Shown piece by piece: positions 34,471 to 43,815 of a DNA stretch of 64,000 bases; the first letter of the stretch is position 1; each line of letters starts with the position of its first letter. The DNA comes from Anaerolineales bacterium. GTDB taxonomy: Bacteria; Chloroflexota; Anaerolineae; 4572-78; J111. Position numbers and translations under genes: made by a program. The notes below the pieces were generated by a model, which worked only from the letters and a program-made list of their open reading frames with translations, did not search any database and was not told the origin of the DNA. The DNA lies in assembly GCA_020634855.1 (NCBI GenBank), contig JACKAU010000004.1:1-64000 (forward strand), read 5' to 3'.

Positions 34471-36081
34471 GTGGATCCACTTCTAAAAATTATCAACCTC
34501 TCTAAACGATTTGGCCGTTTGTCGGTCTTGGAGCAGGTCAACTTTGAGGTTTTTCCCGGTGAAGTCGTTGGACTGGCCGGTCGAAGCGGCGCGGGGAAAT
34601 CGGTGCTGGCGATGCTGCTGGCCGGCTTGCACGCCCCCAATGGGGGGATTGTTTATTTTGAAGGCAAACGGCTCCATTGGCCGCTTCAAGCCCGCCGGTT
34701 CGGGATTGCCGTCATCCATCAGGAACCCGTTCTGGCCGAAAATCTCGATATCATTAGCAATGTTTTTCTGGGGCAGGAGATTGGCTGGCCTAAAATAGGC
34801 CGGCTGTTAAAAATTCCCAGCCAGTCTCGCATGGATGTTGAAGCTGACCGACTGCTGAGCGAATTGGGCATCTATTTTCCGTCGCTCTATGAAAAGGTCT
34901 CTAATCTCTCCGCTGAGCAGCGCCAACTCGTAGCTATTGCCCAAACCATGACTCAGCCGGCCAAGTTGATTTTTGTCGATGAACCGACGGTATTGCTGAG
35001 TTACCCCTACCAGCAGCGTCTCCTCTCGTTAATCCAACGGTGGCAGCGCGAGGGTGTTTCCGTTATTTTTGGCAGCAAGAATTTGGAACACCTCTTCGCG
35101 GTGACCGATAGGATCATTACCTTACGCAAAGGTCAGACCGTTGCCAACCACCGCACCGATGAAACCAGCCGCGAAGAAATTGTGGCCGAATTGGTGGGCG
35201 GCGCCGGCTCGCATCAAATTACCCCGGCCATCTGGGCCTTAGATAATTACTACCAGGCTCGCCAGCAGGCCGAAAATCTGCGTAACCAGCAAGCCCTGCT
35301 GGAAAGAAGTTTGGTCGAAAGAGATACCCTTAACCAGCAGTTGGTCGACCGCCTGGCCGAGCAGGTCGAGGCGCTCGATCAAGCCAACCTGGCCTTGCAA
35401 GCCGCCCAGCGCCGCTTGCTGACCGAGCGCGAACAAGAGCGCAAACATCTGGCTCGCGAACTGCACGATCAAGTCATCCAAGACCTGTTGAGCGTTAACT
35501 ACCAGTTGGAAGAGATCGAGTCGAGCAGTGACGAGTCGCCGACGCTGGTCGATGAGTTGGAAGATGTTCGAACCAGTATCCGCCAGATGGTGCAAGATTT
35601 GCGGCGTATCTGCGGCAACTTGCGCCCGCCGACTATCGACAGCCTGGGTTTGGGCGCGGCGCTGCAATCTTTTACGCAGGATTGGAGCGAACGCAATCAC
35701 GTTACCGTTTCGCTTGATCTCGACTCTAAATTGGGCCGCCTGCCCGAGGCCATCGAGCTGTCGATTTTTCGGATTGTGCAGGAAGGGTTGAGCAATATCC
35801 GCAAGCACGCCCACGCCAGCGCCGTCGAGATACGGCTCAAGCATACCTCGCCTCGGACCTTGCTGATCTCCGTGACAGATAATGGCCGGGGGTTAAAAGA
35901 CAATTTCGATCTATCGGCTCTGGCCGCCGAAGAGCATTACGGTCTGCTCGGTATCAGCGAGCGGGTGGCGCTCCTCGGTGGACGGCTCCGGCTGCAAAAT
36001 CAACCCGGCGGCGGCCTGCTGCTTCAGGTCGAGATTCCGCACCCTCGGGTTGGGGTAGCGGTTGATAGTATTAACCTGTAA
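34471..36081 (+). CDS. ABC ATPase domain fused to a HisKA_3 histidine kinase
   Basis: 536 residues from GTG 34471 (AGAAGGG upstream; the frame is open earlier but that part overlaps the receiver gene in another frame). Residues 1-245 are a sugar-type ABC ATPase: Walker A GRSGAGKS at 37-44, Q-loop IHQEPVLAENLDIISNVFLG, Walker B KLIFVDEPT. Its signature is SAEQRQ instead of SGGQRQ and the switch histidine is replaced (FGSKNLEHLF against ISHNLHDIF in the neighbour). Residues about 262-325 are a coiled coil. HisKA_3 has ARELHDQVIQ with His332, and the HATPase N-box is EGLSNIRKHAH. No transmembrane segment. I infer that the ABC part docks on the importer and passes its state to the kinase. Confidence 0.85.
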   Translation: MDPLLKIINLSKRFGRLSVLEQVNFEVFPGEVVGLAGRSGAGKSVLAMLLAGLHAPNGGIVYFEGKRLHWPLQARRFGIAVIHQEPVLAENLDIISNVFLGQEIGWPKIGRLLKIPSQSRMDVEADRLLSELGIYFPSLYEKVSNLSAEQRQLVAIAQTMTQPAKLIFVDEPTVLLSYPYQQRLLSLIQRWQREGVSVIFGSKNLEHLFAVTDRIITLRKGQTVANHRTDETSREEIVAELVGGAGSHQITPAIWALDNYYQARQQAENLRNQQALLERSLVERDTLNQQLVDRLAEQVEALDQANLALQAAQRRLLTEREQERKHLARELHDQVIQDLLSVNYQLEEIESSSDESPTLVDELEDVRTSIRQMVQDLRRICGNLRPPTIDSLGLGAALQSFTQDWSERNHVTVSLDLDSKLGRLPEAIELSIFRIVQEGLSNIRKHAHASAVEIRLKHTSPRTLLISVTDNGRGLKDNFDLSALAAEEHYGLLGISERVALLGGRLRLQNQPGGGLLLQVEIPHPRVGVAVDSINL

Positions 36082-36134
36082 CGCACCGTCTATCTCCCCT
36101 GACTTATTGACTAGTGAAAATAACAAAGGTTCTA

Positions 36135-36163
36135 TTGTCACTCACCTGGAGATATGTTACAAT
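36135..36163 (+). promoter_or_regulatory. sigma-70-type promoter of the 36327-42244 operon
   Basis: TTGTCA (36135-36140), 17-bp spacer, TACAAT (36158-36163). Transcription would begin near 36170, about 157 nt before the ATG at 36327. Confidence 0.65.
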
Positions 36164-36206
36164 GATTCAAGGTTAACAAAATTCATCGTAATTTATAGCC
36201 TCGAAT

Positions 36207-36266
36207 ATGACTATGACCTTCAGACCAAAGCCCTCTCTATTTTTCTTGTGTACGGTAACTATTTAG
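36207..36266 (+). other. possible 19-codon leader peptide frame
   Basis: ATG at 36207 opens a 19-codon frame (MTMTFRPKPSLFFLCTVTI) that ends at TAG 36264-36266, 7 bp before the terminator-like hairpin. There is no clear ribosome site, so expression is uncertain. Confidence 0.25.
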
Positions 36267-36273
36267 GATAAGT

Positions 36274-36303
36274 ACGTCACTTGTCGGCCCAGGTGACGTT
36301 TTT
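36274..36303 (+). terminator. leader terminator / attenuator candidate
   Basis: Stem ACGTCACTTG (36274-36283) with CAGGTGACGT (36290-36299), one G-U pair, 6-nt loop, followed directly by TTTTT. It sits inside the predicted leader between the promoter at 36135 and the gene at 36327, with no complete gene before it. Confidence 0.6.
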
Positions 36304-36326
36304 CATCATCCGGATTAGGGGAGTTT

Positions 36327-38765
36327 ATGACAACCGACCGGGAAGCCTATCTAGAAGTCTCAGTTAAAACAGCCAATAATCTCAAGTCAATCGCCGAGTC
36401 ACAAGCACTCAGAGATTTATCGCGATTGTCTCTCCCTGAAATCGACAATGTGGTCAATCAGGTAGCGCAAGTGGTGCCGGCAGGAAATGTACCGGGCGTT
36501 ATTCTCAATGGGCTGGCCCGCCTACCAGGGTCACGGCCGCCGGCCAAAACCGTCAAACGCGATATTAACTTGCTCTTCAAAGGCGTCGGCCAGGCGCTCG
36601 ATAAAGCGATGTACGGGGCCTTTTTTGCCGGGCCGGCCGCGGTTATTTGGGGTTACCAAAATCTATTAAAATTAGCCGGTAAAGACCCCGACCAGGCTTT
36701 TCCCGATGGAACTTGGCAATTCTACGTCGATTATGCCATGCGTGAAGATTGGGCCCGCCACGCCAACGAGACCCACGGCTTTGAGACCGATCTCCAACGT
36801 CACCAAATCCAACTGGCTGAGAGTGATCGGGCCACAGCCTGGGTGATGGCCGCTGTCACATGTCTTCATGCTTATAGCGATCTGTTGAAAAATGAGTGGC
36901 GGGAGCGGGTTTACATCGACCTGTTGCAAACCCTGACCCAAGATGACCCTAAGGCTGAGTTTTATGCCCAACTTTATGACCGGTGGGCCAAACAGCGCCC
37001 CTATATGCGCGGCCAGGATGTTCAGAGCAATGAAAATTATCCACGCTACCGGAAACGCAAATTCGACGAATTTCTGGCCGAGGCCATGCGCGAACTGCCC
37101 GCAACCCTACGCCAACTCTGGCAAGAGAAAATTCAGGAAGCGGCCGAAGAACGATTACCGGCCTACCGGCAGCAAATGTCGATTTTAACCTTTCTCGAAC
37201 CCGGCGCTAACGACGAGACCCATACTCCCATCTCACTTAAGAAAGCGCACATCGCTGTGATCCATCAGGGGCGCTACTATCTCATTCCGGCCTGTGCGCC
37301 TCAAAGCGAACAACCGGCCGATATCAACACCGTCCGGTCTCAACTGGCGACCCTGATGACCTATCCGGCCAACGTGCGGCCGGCCTCGCTCATCTCGCTG
37401 GCTACCCTTCGGCGGTCGGCCTGGCCGGAACTGCGCAAAAAAATGAGCGAAGGTCTGATCAAAGACCTCGATGTCTTACGGCTGGCGCCCATCATCATCA
37501 ACTGTGACCGGCGCGAACGCCGGCTGCCGTTGGCGGAAATCCGCCAGACCGAGCGAGGCGTCGGCGATCAGCCCTTGACCCTATTCGACACCGGCGAGAG
37601 TACGGTATTTGACCAGTCGGCTATCTTTTTTGATAGCGCCTGGAGCGCGGCGTTCGCGGAAATTATGACCAATGAGGCGTTGAGTTGGGCCATTTATCTC
37701 AGTGCGCTGCCCCCGGTCCAGGCTCGCCAAACGCGACCGCATGCGCTGGCTCTAAAAATTCAGGCAGCGGATGAATCCTTGATCCGGAAAACCGCAAGCT
37801 TGCCGCTTGAAGCGTCGGTCGAGACCGATCAGATCAATCTTAAAGCCTTGCAACGGCTGCGGCGGCTCTTTAAACGACGTAACGATTTAATCGAGTTAAC
37901 CGTTAATGATCTATTGGTGTTGTATCGGGCGATCCACGCGGTAAAATACAAACCATCGGCTAGCTTGATAACAGAATTAAAGGCGTTGAGCCAGAGTCAA
38001 GATACGCAGCCGGCCGCTTTGGCTGCCTTGGAGTCCATTACCTCGCTGGGGCGGACGAAGCCGGCCATCGTTATTCCGGTCGATGGCAGCCGCCGAACGC
38101 CGCGTGATCGGGTCTACCCGATTACGTTTGAGGTTCCGCTGCAAGAGTTGAATCTGCTGGCGCTGCACCAACACTGTATTGACGCCCTCGATAGCTACGC
38201 GACCGGAACCGGTGACCGGGCGGCGCATTACACCAACTTTGATAAAATCCAGCGAACCTACCTAACGGCTCTGGCCGGGTTTGGTACGGTGTTGAGCCGC
38301 GCTAAAGATATCGCCACGGCCGGGGAAAGCGCCAGTGTGGGAGCTATAAAGCTGTTGGCGCACATGCCGGCCTCGCTTCAGCGGATGTTTGACAATATTC
38401 CTGATCGGATCGATATCTTAAATGATATTATCCGGGGCGGTGAAATTTTGGCCAATATCGGCGCGGTGTCGCCGACCAGTACCCTCACCCGTTATCTGGC
38501 CGCTAAGGATGATCACGATAAAAAAGTATTCGTCTGGGGTGTTGCCACGGATGCGACCGGGGTTATGCGTATCACCTTAAGAGATTTTCGACCTCACGTG
38601 CAGCAGCTGATCCGGGCCGACCAAAAAGAGCTAGCGATTCGCCTTGCTCAAGATTATCTCGATGCTTATGCTGACGGGTTGAATACCTACATCCGTGATT
38701 TGCAGCGAATCACCGAAACTAGCCGCGAAACGCGTCTGACGAAATTGGAGCAAGTGAATGGCTAA
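36327..38765 (+). CDS. large cytoplasmic protein of unknown function, first gene of a Ser/Thr kinase operon
   Basis: 812 residues. I recognise no family. There is no signal peptide; one moderately hydrophobic stretch lies near residues 95-112 (GAFFAGPAAVIWGYQNLL). The composition is helical and rich in Arg, Leu and Glu, with a charged central part (RYRKRKFDEFLAEAMREL). A segment near residues 335-345 (AVIHQGRYYLIPA) looks like a beta hairpin. The stop codon overlaps the start of the first kinase gene by 8 bp (38758-38765), so the protein is surely made together with two receptor kinases and could be a substrate, effector or scaffold. Promoter at 36135-36163 and hairpin at 36274-36303 control it. 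Confidence 0.7.
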   Translation: MTTDREAYLEVSVKTANNLKSIAESQALRDLSRLSLPEIDNVVNQVAQVVPAGNVPGVILNGLARLPGSRPPAKTVKRDINLLFKGVGQALDKAMYGAFFAGPAAVIWGYQNLLKLAGKDPDQAFPDGTWQFYVDYAMREDWARHANETHGFETDLQRHQIQLAESDRATAWVMAAVTCLHAYSDLLKNEWRERVYIDLLQTLTQDDPKAEFYAQLYDRWAKQRPYMRGQDVQSNENYPRYRKRKFDEFLAEAMRELPATLRQLWQEKIQEAAEERLPAYRQQMSILTFLEPGANDETHTPISLKKAHIAVIHQGRYYLIPACAPQSEQPADINTVRSQLATLMTYPANVRPASLISLATLRRSAWPELRKKMSEGLIKDLDVLRLAPIIINCDRRERRLPLAEIRQTERGVGDQPLTLFDTGESTVFDQSAIFFDSAWSAAFAEIMTNEALSWAIYLSALPPVQARQTRPHALALKIQAADESLIRKTASLPLEASVETDQINLKALQRLRRLFKRRNDLIELTVNDLLVLYRAIHAVKYKPSASLITELKALSQSQDTQPAALAALESITSLGRTKPAIVIPVDGSRRTPRDRVYPITFEVPLQELNLLALHQHCIDALDSYATGTGDRAAHYTNFDKIQRTYLTALAGFGTVLSRAKDIATAGESASVGAIKLLAHMPASLQRMFDNIPDRIDILNDIIRGGEILANIGAVSPTSTLTRYLAAKDDHDKKVFVWGVATDATGVMRITLRDFRPHVQQLIRADQKELAIRLAQDYLDAYADGLNTYIRDLQRITETSRETRLTKLEQVNG

Positions 38766-40524
38766 CGATCCTTTAATCGGAAAACAACTGGATGAATACC
38801 GTCTAGATGAACTGTTGGGGCAGGGCGGCATGGCCCGGGTCTATCGCGCTTTGGATGTGCGCCTGGACCGCTGGGTGGCGATCAAAGTGATCGATGCCTC
38901 ATTTAGAGACGATGCCGATTATATGTCGCGCTTTGAGCGCGAGGCCAAAGCTATCGCCCAACTGGAGCATCCGCACATCGTCAGTCTTTATCGTTATGGC
39001 GAAGTCGATGGCGTGCTCTATATGGCTATGCGTTATATTGAAGGTTCGGCCTTGAACACCCTGCTGAAATCCTATCGTCAAGAGGATAAGTTGATTCCGG
39101 TTGCGGAAGCTCACCGGGTTATCAACCAGGTCTGCCAGGCGCTCGATTACGCCCACGGCCGGGGGGTCATCCATCGCGATATTAAACCGGCCAACATTAT
39201 GCTCGACAAACAAGGTAACGCCTTTCTGGCCGATTTTGGCCTGGCCTTGATCAGCGATGTCGGCACCCGGGGCGAAATTTTCGGCACGCCCCACTACATC
39301 GCGCCCGAACAGGCGATGTCTTCGGCCAGCGCCGTGCCGCAGAGCGATTTTTATGCCATCGGTGTTATTTTGTACGAGATGTTTACCGGCGAACTGCCTT
39401 TTGAGGCCGACAGCGCTTTAGATATCGCTATGCTTCATATGACCGAGCCGCCGCCTCCTCCCCGCGAAATCCGGCCGGACATCAGCCCGGAGTTGGAGGC
39501 CGTCATTCTCAAAACGTTGGAAAAAGAACCGTCCGAACGTTACCCATCGGGGGCTGAGTTGATCAAGGCCCTCGACCAGTCTCTAAAAGCCACCAGCCAG
39601 GTGTCGCTACCGCTGCCGCCGCCGGATTTATCGATCCCTTATCGGGTGGCTCAAGATGTCGCGGCGCGACCGCTGCCACCTCTGCCGGCCGGAGTTGCCC
39701 CGCCGCCGCCATCGTCGCCTAGCGCCGCCGCCGTCTCTCATACGGCCTTACCGGAGCAGCCACCGGCATCGGCGACATCGTCGTCTTCTAAGCCCGCTCG
39801 CCCGCTGGTTTACGCCGGGTTGGGCCTAGGGGCGCTTTTGCTGGTGGGAGTTATAGCGCTGATTTTGCTGCTGGCCGGTTTCTTCTGGCTGAGAAGCAGC
39901 GGTGATGAGGGTGAAGGCGTGGCCGCAGCAGAGGCTAACCCAACGACCGCCGGAGCGGTCGATCCGGTCGTCAATCCTGAAAATGATGAGGCCAACCAGC
40001 CGACGGACTCGGGTTCACAGATGGAAACGAATTCCCCGGCCAATAGTGAACCGGATGCAGCCGTTGCTGCTCAACAACCACCTCCGGCTGAGGCCAACAA
40101 TCCCCAGCCGCTACAAACATATGAGTTGTTATTAGCCAAACACAAGGGGGACAGCCTGTACTTGGTCAATCAGTCCGATCGACCCCTTCCGCTTGAACCA
40201 CTTCAAATGTCGAAAGATGATCGGCTCTTCAGCTTTAGCAATTTAGGGTTAGCTACGTTGGAAAGTGGCGAATGTATTTCGGCCTGGAAAGATAAAGGAA
40301 AACCTAAAGCACCGGATATCACTTGTAACGAGGTCGGCCGGATTTCCGTGGACAACAAAAATCGTTTTTGGGAAAAGTCATTTGACATTTATTATGGCGG
40401 TGAATGGCTTTATACCTGCGAAGAGAAGCAAGACCGCTGCCAGATGAGCATTCCCATCGCTTTAAGTGATAGCCAGGATCGGGTGGGATTTTCCGGGAGC
40501 GATGAAGGAGAGGGTGATGACTGA
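38758..40524 (+). CDS. membrane Ser/Thr protein kinase (PknB-like), paralogue 1
   Basis: 588 residues. Kinase domain about 13-275: glycine loop LGQGGMARVY, VAIKVID with the ATP lysine, catalytic HRDIKPANIM with Asp141, DFG in LADFGLA, GTPHYIAPEQ. A Pro/Ser-rich linker (about 285-350) leads to one transmembrane helix (about 352-380) and an outside domain of about 205 residues whose end contains CISAWKDKG, ITCNEVGRI and WLYTCEEKQDRC, with paired cysteines that may form disulfides. No PASTA repeats. It overlaps both neighbours by 8 bp. The extracellular part presumably senses a ligand; its fold is not recognised. Confidence 0.9.
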   Translation: MANDPLIGKQLDEYRLDELLGQGGMARVYRALDVRLDRWVAIKVIDASFRDDADYMSRFEREAKAIAQLEHPHIVSLYRYGEVDGVLYMAMRYIEGSALNTLLKSYRQEDKLIPVAEAHRVINQVCQALDYAHGRGVIHRDIKPANIMLDKQGNAFLADFGLALISDVGTRGEIFGTPHYIAPEQAMSSASAVPQSDFYAIGVILYEMFTGELPFEADSALDIAMLHMTEPPPPPREIRPDISPELEAVILKTLEKEPSERYPSGAELIKALDQSLKATSQVSLPLPPPDLSIPYRVAQDVAARPLPPLPAGVAPPPPSSPSAAAVSHTALPEQPPASATSSSSKPARPLVYAGLGLGALLLVGVIALILLLAGFFWLRSSGDEGEGVAAAEANPTTAGAVDPVVNPENDEANQPTDSGSQMETNSPANSEPDAAVAAQQPPPAEANNPQPLQTYELLLAKHKGDSLYLVNQSDRPLPLEPLQMSKDDRLFSFSNLGLATLESGECISAWKDKGKPKAPDITCNEVGRISVDNKNRFWEKSFDIYYGGEWLYTCEEKQDRCQMSIPIALSDSQDRVGFSGSDEGEGDD

Positions 40525-42244
40525 CGATCCGCTCATTGGCCGCCGCCTGGCAAATTTTGAGATTGAGCGCCCGTTAGGTCGGGGCGGGATGGCCCAGGTT
40601 TATTTCGGTCACGACGTCAAACTGCGCCGGCCGGTGGCCGTCAAAGTCATTGATGCTCGCTATCGCGACAAACCGGCCTATGCCGAACGTTTTGTGCGTG
40701 AGGCCCAGACTATCGCCACCTGGCGGCAGGAAAATACCATTCAAATCTATTATGCCGATGATCAGGACGGCTTTTACTACTTCGTCATGGAGTATATCGA
40801 CGGGGACGATCTGGCCAAGATTTTAGCCGACTACAAAGCCAATGACCGACGCCTGCCCTACGACGAAGTCCTGCGCATCGGCCGGGCTGTGGCTAATGCG
40901 CTCGATTACGCCCACGGTAAAGGCATTATTCATCGGGATGTCAAACCGTCAAACGTGATGGTGGCCCAAGATAAACGGGTGGTACTGACCGATTTCGGGT
41001 TAGCTATGGATGCCGAAATGGGTTCACAGGGCGAAGTGTTTGGCAGCGCCCATTACATTGCCCCGGAACAGGCCCGCCATTCAGGTAGCGCCGTGCCTCA
41101 ATCCGACCTTTACTCGCTGGGTATCATTTTGTACCAGATGCTCACCGGACGTGTGCCGTTTAACGATCCTTCCTCGACCACAGTCGCTGTTCAACACCTG
41201 ACGATGCCGGTGCCGCCGCCCCGGGAAATCAATCCTGAGTTACCGCCGGCAGTAGAAGCGGTTTTACTCAAGGCCTTGAGTAAAGCTCCCGAAGATCGAT
41301 ACCAAACGGGCCGCCAGTTGATCGATGCGCTCGAAGCGGCGCTTCAGGCGGATGACGACGCGACCATTGCCTCGCCGTTGCTGGCAACTGCCGTATCAAA
41401 GGCTGCTCCGGCCGCGCCCACGGCTCCCCCGCCGTCGCCGACTCCCGCCGCCGGTGACAAACGCCCTCTCTTCTATGTGGGGATCGGCGTCGCTGCGGCG
41501 CTGGGCGTGCTCGTGTTGCTGGCCCTGGTTTTGACCGCCTTCTTTTTTATGCGTAATGTCGATGACGCCGCCAGCCAGACAGCTCAGGAAACCGTTGACG
41601 CTACTGAGGCGGCGCCGCTGGGGCAAGCCCCTACCACCGAGCCACTTGGCGACGAAGCGCCTGCCACAGACACTTCCTCTACTTCCGAGCCGTCCCCCGT
41701 GTCGCCGCCTACGACCGAACCGCCGCCAACGCCGGAGCCGGTACCCCAAATTCTGGCCGATACCGCCGGCAATTTTGGGACTACGGAACAAGAGGCTTGG
41801 CGCTATATCTGGAGCCCGCCGGACGATGACAACTGGAAACCGCTCTCGTTTGAAGAAAGACGATACGGCGACTGTTGGTACGCCGAAGATTACATTCGTA
41901 TTTGCTCCGACAGCGCTCATCCGGGCAATGGAGCCGATGTCGGTTGGTATTGGGTCAGTACGGTGAGTGGTCCGTTGGAGATTCGAATTAGCGCCAACAA
42001 AATCGACTCAGGGGGCGACGGGGTAGTGGTGTCGGTCTATCAGAATACCTTGAATACTAGTGAGGAGGCTCCCCTCTTTCGCCGGACGTTGGCAGGTCGC
42101 GATAGCCAGGGGTTTGCCGAGACGATCAAAATCAATCAGATCGAGCCGGAGGAGTCGATTTTAATCGTGCTCAACCGCAACGGTGATGCCACCAGCGACC
42201 ACACGGCTATACGGGCTCGTATCTGCCATTACTACTGTCCTTGA
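40517..42244 (+). CDS. membrane Ser/Thr protein kinase (PknB-like), paralogue 2
   Basis: 575 residues from ATG 40517, which overlaps the previous stop by 8 bp and has GGAGAGGG upstream. The kinase domain mirrors paralogue 1: LGRGGMAQVY, VAVKVID, HRDVKPSNVM with Asp141, LTDFGLA, GSAHYIAPEQ. A Pro/Ala linker precedes the transmembrane helix (about 315-340), then a Thr/Pro/Glu-rich spacer and an extracellular domain (about 415-575) with RYGDCWYAEDYIRICSDS and a final ICHYYCP, different in sequence from that of paralogue 1. The two kinases may sense different ligands or form a heterodimer. The 3' end meets the convergent mscS gene (13-bp overlap). Confidence 0.9.
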   Translation: MTDDPLIGRRLANFEIERPLGRGGMAQVYFGHDVKLRRPVAVKVIDARYRDKPAYAERFVREAQTIATWRQENTIQIYYADDQDGFYYFVMEYIDGDDLAKILADYKANDRRLPYDEVLRIGRAVANALDYAHGKGIIHRDVKPSNVMVAQDKRVVLTDFGLAMDAEMGSQGEVFGSAHYIAPEQARHSGSAVPQSDLYSLGIILYQMLTGRVPFNDPSSTTVAVQHLTMPVPPPREINPELPPAVEAVLLKALSKAPEDRYQTGRQLIDALEAALQADDDATIASPLLATAVSKAAPAAPTAPPPSPTPAAGDKRPLFYVGIGVAAALGVLVLLALVLTAFFFMRNVDDAASQTAQETVDATEAAPLGQAPTTEPLGDEAPATDTSSTSEPSPVSPPTTEPPPTPEPVPQILADTAGNFGTTEQEAWRYIWSPPDDDNWKPLSFEERRYGDCWYAEDYIRICSDSAHPGNGADVGWYWVSTVSGPLEIRISANKIDSGGDGVVVSVYQNTLNTSEEAPLFRRTLAGRDSQGFAETIKINQIEPEESILIVLNRNGDATSDHTAIRARICHYYCP

Positions 42245-43533
42245 TTGAGAGTTTCCTCTACTTGGGGTGAGGCTCCATCTTTTGGCTGCCACATTGCGCC
42301 GGAACGAATATGCAAATCTCGCTGCGGGAAGGGGATTTCAATATTTCGCTGCCGGAGTGAGTCCCAGATCCGGTAGCGCAGATCGCTGGACAAAGCGGGG
42401 ATGCGTATGGGATCGTTGGTCCAGACGAGCAGCGCGAAGTCAAGGCTACTATCGCCAAAATCGAGAAACTGAACGGCGGGCGACGGTTCTTCGAGTACCT
42501 GTGGATGCTGAGCTGCCTCCAGTAAAGCCTGCTCTACCTCCAGCGGATCGGCATCATAGGAAACGCCCACTTTAATATCCACCCGGACTGTTCGATCGGT
42601 GCGGGTTAAGTTGGTCATCATGTCGGACAAAAAATGCGAGTTGGGGATAATGACCTCTCGGTTGGTGGCCGTTTTGATAATGATGCTGCGGATCCCGATA
42701 TTTTGAACCGTCCCGGCCGTGCTGGCGATCTCAATGACATCCCCCGGACTGATCGACCGGTCAAACATCAAGATAAAGCCGCTGACAAAGTTGCTGACTA
42801 TCTGCTGCAAGCCAAAGCCCAAACCAATCGATAACCCCCCGGCGATGACCGTCAGGGTGGTCAGATTGACCCCGGTCACCATTAGCCCGGCGACCACGCC
42901 GATGATCAACACCGCATAAGCCATGAGCGTTGAGACCGCGTGGGCTAACCCCGGCTCAAACCCCGCTTCCGGCAAAAACCCATCTTCTAAGAAGCGAAAA
43001 ATAGATCTGGAGAGGAGCAGAAAGAGGCCGATAATCGCCAAGCCGGCCAGAACGGAGCCAACGGTTATATTTTGCAGATTCTCATCGGCCAGTGAACCCA
43101 ACTGGAGAAAATCATCTAACAGACCAAACGCATACAGCAGGCCCGCTATCAGCGTAACGGGCAGCAGTACTTTTCTGCGCCACACTTGAGCTTGCGCTGC
43201 CCTGGTACTGATGGTGATCAACGTATCGGCCAGCCGGTAAAAGAACCAGAGCGTGAAGAAGGGAACAGCCCAGCGCAGTAGGTTGGTTTGCCCGCCAAAA
43301 GCGTCAAAACTATCGATGGCCAGCCGGGCCAGCCACCAGGCCAGCAGCGGGGGCAGGGCGCTCAAAGCAATCACCGGCAAATGTCGCGCCCAGGGAACCC
43401 GCCTTAAGCGTAGTTCAAAGGCAATGAAGAGTCGCCCCAGAATGAATTGGGAAAGCCAGGCCACTACCAGAATGGCGATCAGAGTAACGGCTTGGGCTAG
43501 TACGGCTAAAGAGAAAAGATTGAAATCAAACAA
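42232..43533 (-). CDS. mechanosensitive channel of the MscS family
   Basis: 433 residues. Five or so transmembrane segments are predicted, the last being the pore helix region (LIIGVVAGLMVTGVNLTTLTVIAGGLSIGLGFGLQ). The family hallmark follows: QQIVSNFVSGFILMFDRSISPGDVIEI, then VQNIGIRSIIIKTATNREVIIPNS in the beta domain. The protein releases solutes under osmotic down-shock. The start is TTG 43533 with GGGGAG upstream; no better start is seen. The stop lies inside the end of the convergent kinase gene. Confidence 0.92.
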   Translation of the reverse strand: MFDFNLFSLAVLAQAVTLIAILVVAWLSQFILGRLFIAFELRLRRVPWARHLPVIALSALPPLLAWWLARLAIDSFDAFGGQTNLLRWAVPFFTLWFFYRLADTLITISTRAAQAQVWRRKVLLPVTLIAGLLYAFGLLDDFLQLGSLADENLQNITVGSVLAGLAIIGLFLLLSRSIFRFLEDGFLPEAGFEPGLAHAVSTLMAYAVLIIGVVAGLMVTGVNLTTLTVIAGGLSIGLGFGLQQIVSNFVSGFILMFDRSISPGDVIEIASTAGTVQNIGIRSIIIKTATNREVIIPNSHFLSDMMTNLTRTDRTVRVDIKVGVSYDADPLEVEQALLEAAQHPQVLEEPSPAVQFLDFGDSSLDFALLVWTNDPIRIPALSSDLRYRIWDSLRQRNIEIPFPQRDLHIRSGAMWQPKDGASPQVEETLNQGQ

Positions 43534-43815
43534 GTGACAAATCTCCCCGTCAGGTCATGTTCGCGTGTTTCTAATTTCAGTATATCACGGTTCCAAGAGC
43601 ACTACAATGACACGTTCGAAACGAGATCACTCTTCCTCAGATTCTACAAAAGGTGAATATCTGCTTAGAAAGAGCTTGGTCTAATTGTTCCGTATAATCA
43701 ATTCAAATCCTAGAGGTTTCTGAAACATTTAGGGTTTGAGAGAAGGTATTTCTCAAACTATAGCAATAACATTCTATAATCTGAAATAGTTGAGGCTACA
43801 AAATAGCCGTGACCA

